Under the pieces are notes generated by a model. It saw only the letters and a program-made list of their open reading frames with translations. It ran no database searches and had not been told where the DNA came from. Positions 21,673-30,533 of a stretch of DNA of 34,850 nucleotides are shown here, piece after piece; position 1 is the first letter of the stretch, and each line of letters opens with the position of its first letter. Origin of the DNA: an uncultured Bacteroidales bacterium (GTDB lineage: Bacteria; Bacteroidota; Bacteroidia; Bacteroidales; P3). The DNA lies in NCBI GenBank assembly GCA_944320465.1, contig CALUHO010000034.1, positions 1 through 34,850 on the forward strand, read 5' to 3'. The position numbers and the translations under genes were made by a program.

Positions 21673-24021
21673 ATGATGATACGGAATCTGATAGCCGATT
21701 TGAAAGGGATTTTCGGGCGTTTCCCTGCCGCCGCCATCCTGAATTGCGCGGGGCTCACGGTCTCCTTGGCCGTTTTTCTGCTGTTGATGGCCCGAATCCG
21801 TCATGAACGCACCTACGACAAGTCCATCGAGGATTGGGAGGATATTTTCCGGGTGGAAACCAATGTCCAGGATGTCGGTTGGGGTGCGGGGGTGGCTCGT
21901 CCGTATGCCCGTTTGTTCGCCTCGTTTTCCCCTCATATCCGTTCCGCCTGCATCAGGGAAGGCTCGATTTTCGATATGTATTTCCACGTGGAAGGAGAGG
22001 GGCGGGAACACGGGTATGCAGACCGCTTCTGTCAAGCCTCGTCCGGTATTCTGGATGTGTTTTCATTCCAGTTGGTGGAGGGAAGCCGGGAGGCTTTCGA
22101 CGAGCCGGGCAGCGTGTTGATACCCGAAAGTCTGGCCCGGCGCGTTTTCGGGCAGGAGGAAGCGGTCGGCCGGGTCCTGCTGCCTGAACTGGAGGATGCC
22201 CGCTTGCAGGTGGCCGGGGTGTACCGGGATTTCGCCCCGAACACTTCGGTGCCCAATGTCATCTATGTGAAGATGGGGGACTCCTATTACCAAGATTCCT
22301 GGGAGGGATGGAATTTCCTCTTTTATGTCCGTTTGGATGATGCTTCCCATGCGGCGCAAATCGGACAGGATTTCAACGAATGGTTTTCCTCGGCAGGCTT
22401 TGGTGTTGGGCAGGAAGCGTGTGAATCACGTTTGGTAAACTTGCATCAGGTTCATTTTGAGTCGGATGTTCAGGATTATGCACCTCATGCGGACCGTTCC
22501 GTGCTTTTGGTTCTGATGGGTTTGGGCTGGGTGCTTTTGATTATCGCGACGGTCAACTATGCCAATTTCAACATGTCCATGGCTCCTTTGCGTATCAAGA
22601 GCATTAACACCTGCAAGGTATTCGGGGCCTCGACGGCGCGTTTGCGGGGCAGGTTGGTGGCTGAGTCGGTGTTTTTGGGGCTTGTTGCTTATGTTCTGGC
22701 TTTGCTGCTGTTATACGGGACAAGGACGGCTTTGGCGCATTTTGTCCCGGTATCCTTGGCTTGGACTGCCCAGTATCCGGTCTATCTCCTGACCTTGGGC
22801 CTGGCCTTGCTGCTGGGGCTGTTGTCCGGTTTCTTCCCTGCTCTTTATTCCACTTCTTTTCCCCCGGCTTTGGTGCTGAAAGGCAGTTTCGGGCTTTCGG
22901 GCAAGGGCAGGGCCTTGCGCAAGGTTTTGCTTGGCATCCAATTTTGGGCGGCTTTAGTCCTGTTTGTGGTCGCCTTGGTCATGTTGAAGCAAAACCGCTA
23001 CATGCAGCGGCAAGCTTTAGGCTATGACAAGGATTTGCTGATCGTGTCCAATACGAGCCGGATTGTCCGGGAAAGGAACGAGGCCGTGGCCGTGCAGCTC
23101 AGGACCCATGCCGGTGTGAAGGAGGTGGCTTATGCCGCCGATGTGTTGGGAGGCAAGGACAGGTATCAGTCTTGGGGCTTGCAAATCAACGGCAAGGAGG
23201 TTTATTTCTGTTGTCTTCCTGTCACGCCTCCGTTTTTGAAGACGATAGGGGTCGAAGTCCGGGAAGGACGGGATTTCCTGCCTTCTGATGCGCTGGGGGA
23301 ATGCGGGTTCGGAAATGGCAAGTATATTTTCAACGAGGCTTTCTTCCGGGAATACGGTTTCGATTTTCCCGAATGCCAGGGGGATAATGTGGTAGGCATG
23401 GTTCCCGACATCAAATTCCGTTCGATGCGGGACAAGATTTCACCGATGGCTTTTTACGTGCAGCCCGGGTACACGCTGATGTACAATTATGTTTACGTCC
23501 GGGTTTCCAATTCGGTGGCTTTGGGCGACGCGATGCGTCATGTGCGGGAAACTTTGGAATCCTTTGATCCGGGCTTCCCTTTTGAGCCTCGTTTCTACGA
23601 TACGATTTTGCAACAGACCTACGAGCAGGAACGGAAAGAGGGCATCCTGATCGGCTTTTGCTGTTTGCTGGCCATCTTTGTGGCTTTGAGCGGGGTGTTC
23701 AGTCTGATTTTGTTCGAATGCGAATACCGGAGGAAGGAAATCGCCATACGGAAAACGCTCGGGGCGACGACCGGAGGGATACTGTGGCGTCTGAACCGGC
23801 AATACCTGGGATTGGTGGCAATCTGTTTCGTCCTTTCGGTGCCGGTTGCGGTTTACTTCGGTTCATCCTGGCTGGAAAATTTCGCCTACCGCACGGGCTT
23901 TCCGGTTCTGGTGTTCCCGTTGGTCTTGCTGGTTATGGGTGCTTTGGTGGCCGGTATTGTCACCTATCAGAGCTGGCATGTGGCTTCGGAGAAACCTTTG
24001 GAAAACCTCAAGGCGGAGTAG
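21673..24021 (+). CDS. FtsX/MacB-type ABC transporter permease
   Basis: A 782-residue inner-membrane protein with the double FtsX arrangement common in Bacteroidetes. An N-terminal helix (about residues 17-42) is followed by a periplasmic MacB-type core domain. Three helices come next (around SVLLVLMGLGWVLLIIATVN, VFLGLVAYVLALLLLY and YPVYLLTLGLALLLGLLSGF). A second N-terminal-type helix (VLLGIQFWAALVLFVVALVM), a second periplasmic domain and a final set of three helices complete it. The FtsX signature RRKEIAIRKTLGATTGGILW is intact. Such permeases work with a MacB/LolD-like ATPase in peptide or antibiotic efflux or envelope signalling, but no ATPase gene is nearby. The start at 21673 is chosen for the family start MMIRNLIADLK. 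Confidence 0.88.
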   Translation: MMIRNLIADLKGIFGRFPAAAILNCAGLTVSLAVFLLLMARIRHERTYDKSIEDWEDIFRVETNVQDVGWGAGVARPYARLFASFSPHIRSACIREGSIFDMYFHVEGEGREHGYADRFCQASSGILDVFSFQLVEGSREAFDEPGSVLIPESLARRVFGQEEAVGRVLLPELEDARLQVAGVYRDFAPNTSVPNVIYVKMGDSYYQDSWEGWNFLFYVRLDDASHAAQIGQDFNEWFSSAGFGVGQEACESRLVNLHQVHFESDVQDYAPHADRSVLLVLMGLGWVLLIIATVNYANFNMSMAPLRIKSINTCKVFGASTARLRGRLVAESVFLGLVAYVLALLLLYGTRTALAHFVPVSLAWTAQYPVYLLTLGLALLLGLLSGFFPALYSTSFPPALVLKGSFGLSGKGRALRKVLLGIQFWAALVLFVVALVMLKQNRYMQRQALGYDKDLLIVSNTSRIVRERNEAVAVQLRTHAGVKEVAYAADVLGGKDRYQSWGLQINGKEVYFCCLPVTPPFLKTIGVEVREGRDFLPSDALGECGFGNGKYIFNEAFFREYGFDFPECQGDNVVGMVPDIKFRSMRDKISPMAFYVQPGYTLMYNYVYVRVSNSVALGDAMRHVRETLESFDPGFPFEPRFYDTILQQTYEQERKEGILIGFCCLLAIFVALSGVFSLILFECEYRRKEIAIRKTLGATTGGILWRLNRQYLGLVAICFVLSVPVAVYFGSSWLENFAYRTGFPVLVFPLVLLVMGALVAGIVTYQSWHVASEKPLENLKAE

Positions 24022-24451
24022 GACTTCGATTTGCTTTGCCGGGGTCGGGTGGTTGTTTGGAATCCCGTTTGGACCCGTGGTCTCGGTGTGCATGCCATCG
24101 GCTTGCCGGAGAAAGGTCTTGCCTCGGCCAAACATGATGAACAGGGAAGAGGAACCCAGAAGCCGGTTTTCCAACGGAGAATCGCGGTCAGAATATGTTC
24201 TGTTGCGGTTTCTCTGTCGAAAAACAAGCTTCTGGACCGGTCTCCCGTACTTGCGGCGAAGCAGCAGGCAATGTCATGGATTCTGTTGTGTCCCGGCCTG
24301 TTGTTTTGTATCCTGGGGCGCTGTCAAAGAAAGCTCAGGTTTTGAATCCATGCCTTTGTGAACGGGTAGCAGCGTTCTGGCTCGTATCGGTGTTCCGGGC
24401 CTTGCCCAAAGGGATGCCGGCCTCTTTTTTTGGTGTGTCTTCCGCGCGAGT
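24022..24451. other. Stretch with no recognised gene
   Basis: Several open frames on both strands cross this stretch, but none shows family motifs, a signal peptide or a sensible start. I see no strong hairpin or promoter. Confidence 0.5.
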
Positions 24452-24667
24452 CTACACATCGAGAATCCCTTCTGTTCCGGCGGTTTCTTTCCTGCTACCC
24501 AAGGATTTGAACATCTTGCTGATGCAGCGTCTCTTCTGTTCCATGTTGGGGTGGACGTAAAGGTTGAGCGTGGTGGAGATGTTGGAATGGCATAGAAGCA
24601 CGCTTACGGTCTTGTAGTCGCATCCGGCCTCGATGCAGCGTGTGGCGAAGCTGTGGCGCCTGCAGTA
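24452..24667 (-). pseudogene. C-terminal remnant of a tyrosine recombinase
   Basis: The frame reads RRHSFATRCIEAGCDYKTVS, VLLCHSNISTTLNLYVHPNM and EQKRRCISKMFKSLG before its stop. This matches the end of Bacteroidetes phage/element integrases: box II Arg (RHSFATR), the box III His (normally LLGHSNI, here LLCHSNI) and the nucleophile Tyr (TLNLY). The upstream catalytic domain and the SAM-like N-terminus are missing, replaced by a GCCTGCC-rich tract. The His expected three residues before the box II Arg is a Tyr. It is not functional as an integrase. Confidence 0.8.
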
Positions 24668-24688
24668 AAAGCATATAGGCATACGCAC

Positions 24689-24789
24689 GCTGGCCTGCAA
24701 GCCTGCCCGCCCTCCAACCGGCCTGCCGTCCTGCTTGCCTGCCGACCGATCTGCCGGCGTGCCTGCCTGTCGGCACACAGACAGGCAAA
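24689..24789. repeat. Degenerate GCCTGCC-rich low-complexity tract
   Basis: GCCTGCC-like heptamers recur irregularly (GCCTGCAAGCCTGCCCGCC, GGCCTGCCGTCC, TTGCCTGCCGACC, GTGCCTGCCTGTCGG). It begins about 20 bp from where integrase homology stops. Confidence 0.6.
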
Positions 24790-24895
24790 CCTACCAACAG
24801 GCTATTTGCAAATGGGCAGGCTCAAATATAATGTGGAAACGGTATGGAATTAAAAGCAGGACAGTGCGACTGATTTTCATCAGCAAGATGTGCAA

Positions 24896-24927
24896 CAAAT
24901 ATACGCAGAAGCCGAGAGCAGAGCCAA
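24896..24927 (-). promoter_or_regulatory. Promoter pointing at the integrase remnant
   Basis: On the minus strand TTGG (24927-24924), a 20-nt spacer and TATATTTG (24903-24896). It would transcribe toward the integrase remnant and may be the ancestral integrase promoter. Nothing else coding is seen in 24790-25206. Confidence 0.5.
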
Positions 24928-25158
24928 GCTTGCTTGAGCTATGCCGAGGCGCTACCTCCTTGTTGTCTTATGTCAATGCGTTGATTATTTGGGGTTTGTG
25001 AAATAAAGACGGTGTCATGCAGGCCAGAAAGGAACGGGTGGGGAAGTCCGCAGGCTGATAGCAGGGATATTGTCCTGACGGCCTATGTTTCTGATTGATT
25101 CTGTAAAAAGGTTACCATAATCCGTAGAATCGTTATGTCTTTATCTGTCCGGTACCGC

Positions 25159-25166
25159 TACTTTTG
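25159..25166 (+). promoter_or_regulatory. -7 box for the cupin-acetyltransferase operon
   Basis: TACTTTTG matches TAnnTTTG. The -33 position (TATG around 25134) is a poor match. The leader is about 35 nt. Confidence 0.5.
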
Positions 25167-25206
25167 CAGCAACAACAGCACGGTGCTGTGCAAATGATTT
25201 GGTATC

Positions 25207-25725
25207 ATGAAAAAGATTCTGGTTTTAATCCTATTGGCGACAATGACCAACATTCAAGGAAATATGGCACAGGAAAAGATTGCACAAACAGCGGAAGATG
25301 CGGATGGCAAGGCCGCTTTCCAGAGGGAAATGGTTTTCCCCATCGGCGAACCGAACACCGCCTACGCCCGGTATTTCATCGGCAACAGCTATTTGGCTCC
25401 GATATCCAAGGAGCAGGTACCTTTCAACAATGTCACCTTCGAGCCGAGATGCCGCAACAACTGGCACATACATCATGCGACCCGAGGGGGAGGGCAGATG
25501 CTGGTCTGCGTGGCCGGCAAAGGCTGGTACCAGGAGGAAGGAAAGCCGGCCGTGCCGGTGCTTCCGGGCGATGTCATACACATTCCGGCTAATGTGAAGC
25601 ACTGGCATGGAGCGGCAGCGGACAGCTGGTTCGCCCATCTTGCGTTCGAGATTCCCGGGGAAAACACCTCCAACGAGTGGCTGGAACCCGTGACCGATGA
25701 AGAATACGACAAATTGGGCAAATGA
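25207..25725 (+). CDS. Secreted cupin-domain protein
   Basis: A 172-residue protein with a signal peptide (MKKILVLILLATMTNIQGNMAQ) and one cupin barrel. Metal ligands are visible in NNWHIHHATRGGGQML (HxH, with a downstream Gln or Glu position) and the second motif PGDVIHIPANVKHWHGAAADSWFAHLAF (PxxxxHWHG). Relatives are annotated as carboxymuconolactone-associated cupins or quercetinase-like proteins, often near reductases; the exact reaction is unknown. The ATG of the downstream acetyltransferase overlaps its stop (ATGA), so the two are translationally coupled. Confidence 0.88.
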   Translation: MKKILVLILLATMTNIQGNMAQEKIAQTAEDADGKAAFQREMVFPIGEPNTAYARYFIGNSYLAPISKEQVPFNNVTFEPRCRNNWHIHHATRGGGQMLVCVAGKGWYQEEGKPAVPVLPGDVIHIPANVKHWHGAAADSWFAHLAFEIPGENTSNEWLEPVTDEEYDKLGK

Positions 25726-26312
25726 TGACACTCGAAGCATTCAAGGATTTCGTGACGACAGGCAAACCGCTTGACACTGAAGAGATACACCAGTTCATGG
25801 ACTTGATGAGCGGGGAGGCGCGGAAAGCGACTTTCCGGCTGAACTCAGCTTATCATACGCCGGAAGAAACCAGGGAAATTCTGTCCGAGTTGTTCGGGAA
25901 GTCCGTTCCTTCCACGTTCCGTGTGTTCCCTCCGTTTTATACCGATTTCGGGAAGAACATAGAAGTGGGGGAGAATGTATTTATCAATGCCTGCTGCCAT
26001 TTCCAGGACCACGGCGGCGTGACCCTTGGGGATGGCTGCCAAATCGGGCATAATGTGGTGTTCGCCACGCTCAACCATTTTTTGGAGCCGGAGAAGCGCA
26101 AGATGACCTATCCTGCGCCTATCGTCTTGGGAAAGAATGTCTGGGTTGGTTCCAATGCCACCATCCTGCAAGGCGTGACTATCGGCGACAATGCCGTGAT
26201 AGGTGCCGGAGCGGTGGTTACAGGCGACATTCCTGCCAATACGGTGGCTGTCGGTGTCCCGGCAAAGGTGGTGAAAAACATATTCACGGCGGCATCAACG
26301 CAGACAGCATGA
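25722..26312 (+). CDS. Hexapeptide-repeat O-acetyltransferase (LacA/Maa-like)
   Basis: A 196-residue left-handed beta-helix acetyltransferase. The N-terminal Mac-like segment (residues about 15-60, LDTEEIHQFMDLMSGEARKA) is followed by hexapeptide repeats: PPFYTDFGKNIEVGENVFIN, CCHFQDHGGVTLGDGCQIGH, LGKNVWVGSNATILQGVTIG and NAVIGAGAVVTGDIPANTVA, then VGVPAKVVK. The catalytic His of this family is expected in the FATLNHFLEPEKR loop. It transfers acetyl from acetyl-CoA to a sugar or similar alcohol; the acceptor is unknown. It is coupled to the cupin gene by a 4-bp overlap. A family A element lies 28 bp downstream. Confidence 0.9.
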   Translation: MMTLEAFKDFVTTGKPLDTEEIHQFMDLMSGEARKATFRLNSAYHTPEETREILSELFGKSVPSTFRVFPPFYTDFGKNIEVGENVFINACCHFQDHGGVTLGDGCQIGHNVVFATLNHFLEPEKRKMTYPAPIVLGKNVWVGSNATILQGVTIGDNAVIGAGAVVTGDIPANTVAVGVPAKVVKNIFTAASTQTA

Positions 26313-26340
26313 AGTAGCGGACTCTTATGGATTACTTAAA

Positions 26341-26533
26341 CCCAAATCGGTCATTAGACTTTGGGGAGATTGCCCGCTTGTGTCATGCAGCATGCTTCTC
26401 GCCTAGCCGAAGGCGTAGCGGGCTACGTCGAGGCGTAGCGAGAAACAGGATGCGGACAGAAGCGGGCAAGATGCCCGAAAGCCTCGTTTTCCCAATCAGA
26501 AACGGACTCGGCGTGTCTAATGACCGATTTGGG
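26341..26533 (+). mobile_element. Family A MITE, copy 6
   Basis: 193 bp, perfect ends, duplication TTAAA at 26336-26340 and 26534-26538. It lies just downstream of the acetyltransferase gene and may supply its 3' hairpin. The 26539-26704 stretch that follows holds nothing recognisable. Confidence 0.94.
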
Positions 26534-26704
26534 TTAAAAGGGCGTTATATCGGTCAGATACGAAGCCATCGCTTTGACTGGAGCATGAAACCGCTTTTGT
26601 GACGAATGGCTGCGAGGCGTGCAAGGGACAGCACGAAGAGGCGTAATGGTACGTGACTGATTTGCCCCTTGCACGATGAAGTAGACACCGTTAGAAAGGC
26701 GAAT

Positions 26705-27001
26705 TCAATACATGGCGGTGATATCCCAGACAAACGCCCGTATCCCGTTCTCCTTGTTAACCTCGTCCAACTTCTGCACGTATTTGAGAAGCAGCGGCAC
26801 CATTTCTTCTTCCACCACGGTGAGGGTGGCGGAGTTCATTTCGGGCCAGGTGTGGGTGCCCATGCGGGGTTCGCCCCCGAAAGTCCCTGCTCCGTTCACC
26901 ACGGGCCATTGGGTGAAACCTTTTATATTGAGTTGCTTGAGGATGTAGTCGACCCTTTCGGTGAGGGCCTGGTTGTAGGCTATGAATACTGCTTTTTTCA
27001 T
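26705..27001 (-). CDS. PII-like small protein of the RND efflux operon
   Basis: A 98-residue protein: MKKAVFIAYNQALTERVDYI, LKQLNIKGFTQWPVVNGAGT, GGEPRMGTHTWPEMNSATLT, VVEEEMVPLLLKYVQKLDEV and GIRAFVWDITAMY. The beta-alpha-beta layout and the GFTxWxxVxGxG loop resemble PII-like proteins (DUF3240 type) seen beside RND efflux genes in Bacteroidetes and CusA-type systems in Proteobacteria. It may sense a metal or nucleotide and modulate the pump, but its function is not established. It is the last gene of the efflux cluster, 315 bp after the pump gene; the gap carries two inverted family C elements, so its expression may be partly uncoupled. Confidence 0.75.
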   Translation of the reverse strand: MKKAVFIAYNQALTERVDYILKQLNIKGFTQWPVVNGAGTFGGEPRMGTHTWPEMNSATLTVVEEEMVPLLLKYVQKLDEVNKENGIRAFVWDITAMY

Positions 27002-27016
27002 CTCTTTATTTTTTAC

Positions 27017-27136
27017 GGCGTGTGATAACGGGCAATCTACGGCGTTGCCTGCGGGATTCGGACTCGGTCACGTACTAGAGTACGCTCCCTCGTCCTCACC
27101 CTTGGCGGCCTTGTATCTTGCCCGTTCTGACACGCC
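27017..27136 (+). repeat. Family C palindromic element, copy 2
   Basis: Ends GGCGTGTGATAACGGGCAA and its near-complement (TTGCCCGTTCTGACACGCC) match at 17 of 19 positions. The interior has GTACTAGAGTAC. It is inverted relative to copy 3 with 56 bp between them. Confidence 0.85.
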
Positions 27137-27192
27137 TTGTTCTTATTACATTATTATTGTATATCTGACCTGGCAATCCTTGCTGTGGAATT

Positions 27193-27313
27193 GGCGTGTC
27201 AGAATGGGTGAGATACGAGGCGCTGAACCGCAGGCCAAGGAGGGAGTGTACTTCCGTACATGACCGACTTGGACAAGGTTCGCAACGAAGTAGACCGCCC
27301 ATTATCACACGCC
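27193..27313 (-). repeat. Family C palindromic element, copy 3
   Basis: Starts GGCGTGTCAGAATGGG and ends CCCATTATCACACGCC. It ends 3 bp before the RND pump stop codon at 27317, so it forms the start of the 3' untranslated region of that gene. With copy 2 it makes a large inverted repeat spanning about 300 bp. Confidence 0.85.
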
Positions 27314-27316
27314 GAT

Positions 27317-30300
27317 TTATTGGATCACGGCAGGCAAACTCTCATTTTCCACGCCATCCATGAACGAATACTGCTTAGCCAGCTTCTTCTCCTTGTTGCG
27401 GTTGCCGCTCTTGTTGGTGGCCGCGTAGATGGCCGGCACGATAATCAGGGTAATCAAGGTGGAGAACACCATCCCCCCGATGACCGCGATACCCATAGGC
27501 TTCCAGGTTTCCGAGCCTTCGCCCGAGCTCAAGGCCATAGGCACCATCCCCAGGATGGTGGTCAGCGAAGTCATCAGCACCGGACGCAGACGGGAACGGC
27601 AAGCCTTGGCAATGGCCTCGTACAGAGGCACCCCGCGTTCGCGCAAGAGGTTGATGAAGTCGATAAGCACGATTCCGTTCTTGGTCACGATACCTACCAG
27701 CATCACCGCGCCCAAGGCAGCCACCACGCTCAGCGATGTATGGGTCATCAGCAAGGCTAATACGACCCCGGTGAAGGCGAACGGGATGGCCATCATGATG
27801 ATGAACGGCATCTTGAAGCTCTCGAACTGGGCCGCCATCACGATATAGACCAGCATCAGCGAAAGCAAGAGCAGCATGATCAGCGATCCGAAGGATTCCT
27901 GCTGGTCCTCGTAGCTTCCCCCGATGTAGAAGGTCACATCCTGAGGCACGTCTTCCATATTGTCGATGATGCTCTGGGCGATGCCGGCCACTTCACCCAA
28001 GGCCACGCCGGCGGCCGGGCTCAGGCTTACCGTCAACAGACGCTGCTTGTTCTTACGCTCGATGGTGGGAGGCGAGTAGTATTCCCTGATATGCCCCAGT
28101 TCCTTCAAACGCACTTTTTGGCCATGCCCGTCGGTAATCAGGATGTTCTCCACATCGGTAATCGAGGAACGGTATTTCTCGTCCAAACGGACAATGATAT
28201 CGTATTCTTCCCCGTCTTCCTTGAACTTGGTATTGCGGAAGCCGTAAACCCGGTTGCGCATGTATTGCCCGATTTCGGTGGTGGTCAGGCCGTGCTGCGC
28301 CAGCTTGTCCTGATCCAGGATCACTTGCAGCTCCATCTTGTCATCGTCCCGGCTGATCTTGATGTCGCCTACGGCAGGAAACTTGGACGCTTCGTGGGAA
28401 ATCCGCTGGGCTACCGCCGTGGTCGTGGCAAAGTCATGCCCGATGACTTCTATGTCGGCCGTGTTGCTGGCAAAGCCCATGCTTCCGGTCGATACCGTGA
28501 ACTCGACGATTTCCGGGAACTCCTTGAAGATGGCCCGCATCTGGTCGGCAATCTCGAAGACGGAGCGGTCCCGTTCCTCTCTTTCAACGGTGCGGATACG
28601 CATGTTGAGGATATTGCTCCCGGTGGTGTTCATCAGGGAAGCGGTCGAAGCCTCTTCTTCCGTCCCGTAGGAGAGGTTGATCAGGTTGATTTCCGGAATC
28701 CGGGCGCGGATGACCGAGTCGATGGCCAAGGCAACCCGTTTGGTCTCTTCCACTCTTTGCCCGGACTGCATCTTGGCGTAGGCCGACATTTCGCTCTGGT
28801 CGTTCATCGGCATGAAGTCGGTCTGGATGTAGCGGGCCATGAAGACCGATACTCCGAAGAGGCCGAACATGCTGCAGATGACCACGGCCTTATGATGCAG
28901 CACCCAGTTGATCAGGCGCTCGTAGAAAGCGTCCAGCTTGTCGAGAGCCTTGGACGAGATGTAATAGAACGAGTGTTTCTTGATTTTGGTCTTGTCCTGG
29001 AGCTTGAGAAGCTGGGAACACAGCATAGGGGTCAGCGAGATAGCCGTGATGGTAGAGGTGCAAATCGTGATGCAGACAATCCATCCCAATTGCTTGAAGA
29101 TGATGCCGGTCATCCCGGTCACCAAGGTCAAGGGGAAGAACACGGCTACCGTTACCAATGTGGTGACAATGACCGAAAGCCATACCTCGTTGGTCCCGTA
29201 TTTGGCCGCTTCCCGGGGACGGCTTCCCCGGTCTATGTGCTTGGTCACGTTTTCCAGGACCACGATGGCATCGTCCACGACCATCCCGATCGCGATGGAA
29301 AGGGATGAAAGCGAAATCATGTTGAGCGATTCCCCGGTGGCGAACAGGTAGATGAAGGCCACGATCAAGGAGATAGGAATCGTCAAGGCGATGATGAAGG
29401 TGGCCCTCCAGCGTCCCAGGAACAGGAACACGACAATGACCACGAACAGCAAGGCGTACAACAAGGTCTCTTGCAGGTTGTCCACCGACTGGATGATGAA
29501 GCGGGAGTTGTCGGAGATGATTTGGAACTGGATATCCGAAGGCAGTTCCTTCTTGGCCAATTCGATTTCCTTCTTGGCTTGCTCGGCCACTTCCACGGCA
29601 TTGGCATCGGTCTGCTTGGTAATCATCAGGACCCCGCCGTCGCGCCGGTTGATGGTCTGTTCCAGCGTGATGTCCTTGACCGTATCGCGGACGGTGGCCA
29701 CATCGTGCAGGTAGATGGTCCGGTCGTTCATCGTCCCTAAGACGATATTCTTGATTTGGTCGCTTTCCTCGAACTCCCCTTCCACACGGAGGCTGTAGTC
29801 CATCAAGCCCATTTTCACGTTCCCGGAGGCCACGTCCATGTTCTCCGCCTGGATTTTGGAACCGATTTGCTCCAAGGTCAGGTTGTAGGCATCCAGTTTG
29901 TTGGGATCCAAGTCCACGTAAACGACCCGTTCCGGCCCGCCGGAGAGCACGGCCGAAGCCAGCCCGTCTACCCGGTTCAATCGGGTGATGAGTTTGTCAT
30001 CGATAATCTTGTCCAATCCTGGATAGGATTCCTTGGCGGTGACCGCGTAAATCAGGATAGGCATGGACGAGGTGTTTATCTTCATGATGGTAGGCCGGTC
30101 CATATCGTCGGGCAGGTCCTGCATGGCCTTGTCCACCGCGTCCCGGACATCGTTCGATGCCTCGTCCAGGTTCACTTCCCACTCGAATTCCAGGCTCACG
30201 ACCGAGAGGTTGTCGTAAGAAGTAGAAGTCATTTCCTTGAGCTCGTCCACCGAGTTCAATTGGTCCTCAAGGATTTTCGTCACGTTTTCCTCGATGTCCG

Positions 30301-30469
30301 AGGCGTTGGCGCCCGGGTAGGCGGCCATGACGGTGATGTAGGGCGGGTCCATCTTGGGGTATTGGTCCACTGGCAGCTGCAAGTAGGAGGCGATACCCAG
30401 CACCAGGATGGCCGTGAAGATCATCAAGGTGGAGATGGGTTTGTTGACCGCTGTGCTGTATATGCTCAT
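27317..30469 (-). CDS. RND efflux transporter, HAE1-type inner-membrane pump
   Basis: A complete 1050-residue AcrB-like pump that expels drugs or lipophilic compounds using the proton gradient, as a trimer with the adaptor and outer-membrane channel encoded beside it. It starts MSIYSTAVNKPISTLMIFTA. Helix 4 carries IAIGMVVDDAIVVLENVTKH, with the paired Asp residues of the proton relay. The second half repeats the fold: VVAALGAVMLVGIVTKNGIVLI in helix 10 and GVPLYEAIAKACRSRLRPVLMTS after it. Two large periplasmic loops follow the first helix of each half. Length is standard. It is 64 bp after the adaptor gene in the same operon. Confidence 0.95.
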   Translation of the reverse strand: MSIYSTAVNKPISTLMIFTAILVLGIASYLQLPVDQYPKMDPPYITVMAAYPGANASDIEENVTKILEDQLNSVDELKEMTSTSYDNLSVVSLEFEWEVNLDEASNDVRDAVDKAMQDLPDDMDRPTIMKINTSSMPILIYAVTAKESYPGLDKIIDDKLITRLNRVDGLASAVLSGGPERVVYVDLDPNKLDAYNLTLEQIGSKIQAENMDVASGNVKMGLMDYSLRVEGEFEESDQIKNIVLGTMNDRTIYLHDVATVRDTVKDITLEQTINRRDGGVLMITKQTDANAVEVAEQAKKEIELAKKELPSDIQFQIISDNSRFIIQSVDNLQETLLYALLFVVIVVFLFLGRWRATFIIALTIPISLIVAFIYLFATGESLNMISLSSLSIAIGMVVDDAIVVLENVTKHIDRGSRPREAAKYGTNEVWLSVIVTTLVTVAVFFPLTLVTGMTGIIFKQLGWIVCITICTSTITAISLTPMLCSQLLKLQDKTKIKKHSFYYISSKALDKLDAFYERLINWVLHHKAVVICSMFGLFGVSVFMARYIQTDFMPMNDQSEMSAYAKMQSGQRVEETKRVALAIDSVIRARIPEINLINLSYGTEEEASTASLMNTTGSNILNMRIRTVEREERDRSVFEIADQMRAIFKEFPEIVEFTVSTGSMGFASNTADIEVIGHDFATTTAVAQRISHEASKFPAVGDIKISRDDDKMELQVILDQDKLAQHGLTTTEIGQYMRNRVYGFRNTKFKEDGEEYDIIVRLDEKYRSSITDVENILITDGHGQKVRLKELGHIREYYSPPTIERKNKQRLLTVSLSPAAGVALGEVAGIAQSIIDNMEDVPQDVTFYIGGSYEDQQESFGSLIMLLLLSLMLVYIVMAAQFESFKMPFIIMMAIPFAFTGVVLALLMTHTSLSVVAALGAVMLVGIVTKNGIVLIDFINLLRERGVPLYEAIAKACRSRLRPVLMTSLTTILGMVPMALSSGEGSETWKPMGIAVIGGMVFSTLITLIIVPAIYAATNKSGNRNKEKKLAKQYSFMDGVENESLPAVIQ

Positions 30470-30533
30470 TTCTTTGTTCTCTTTAAATTAAAGTCTTTGC
30501 TTTGGCCGTGTCTGGCAACTTTTCCTCATGCCG

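Noticed and set aside
24901..24970. tRNA-like folding near GCCGAGAGC...GCCGAGGCG
   Set aside because: The repeats do not form a cloverleaf, and no T-arm GGTTCGA-type sequence or acceptor stem is visible.
28091..29308. A 405-residue plus-strand open frame opposite the RND pump
   Set aside because: Antisense shadow, rich in His, Gly and Asp, with no family features.
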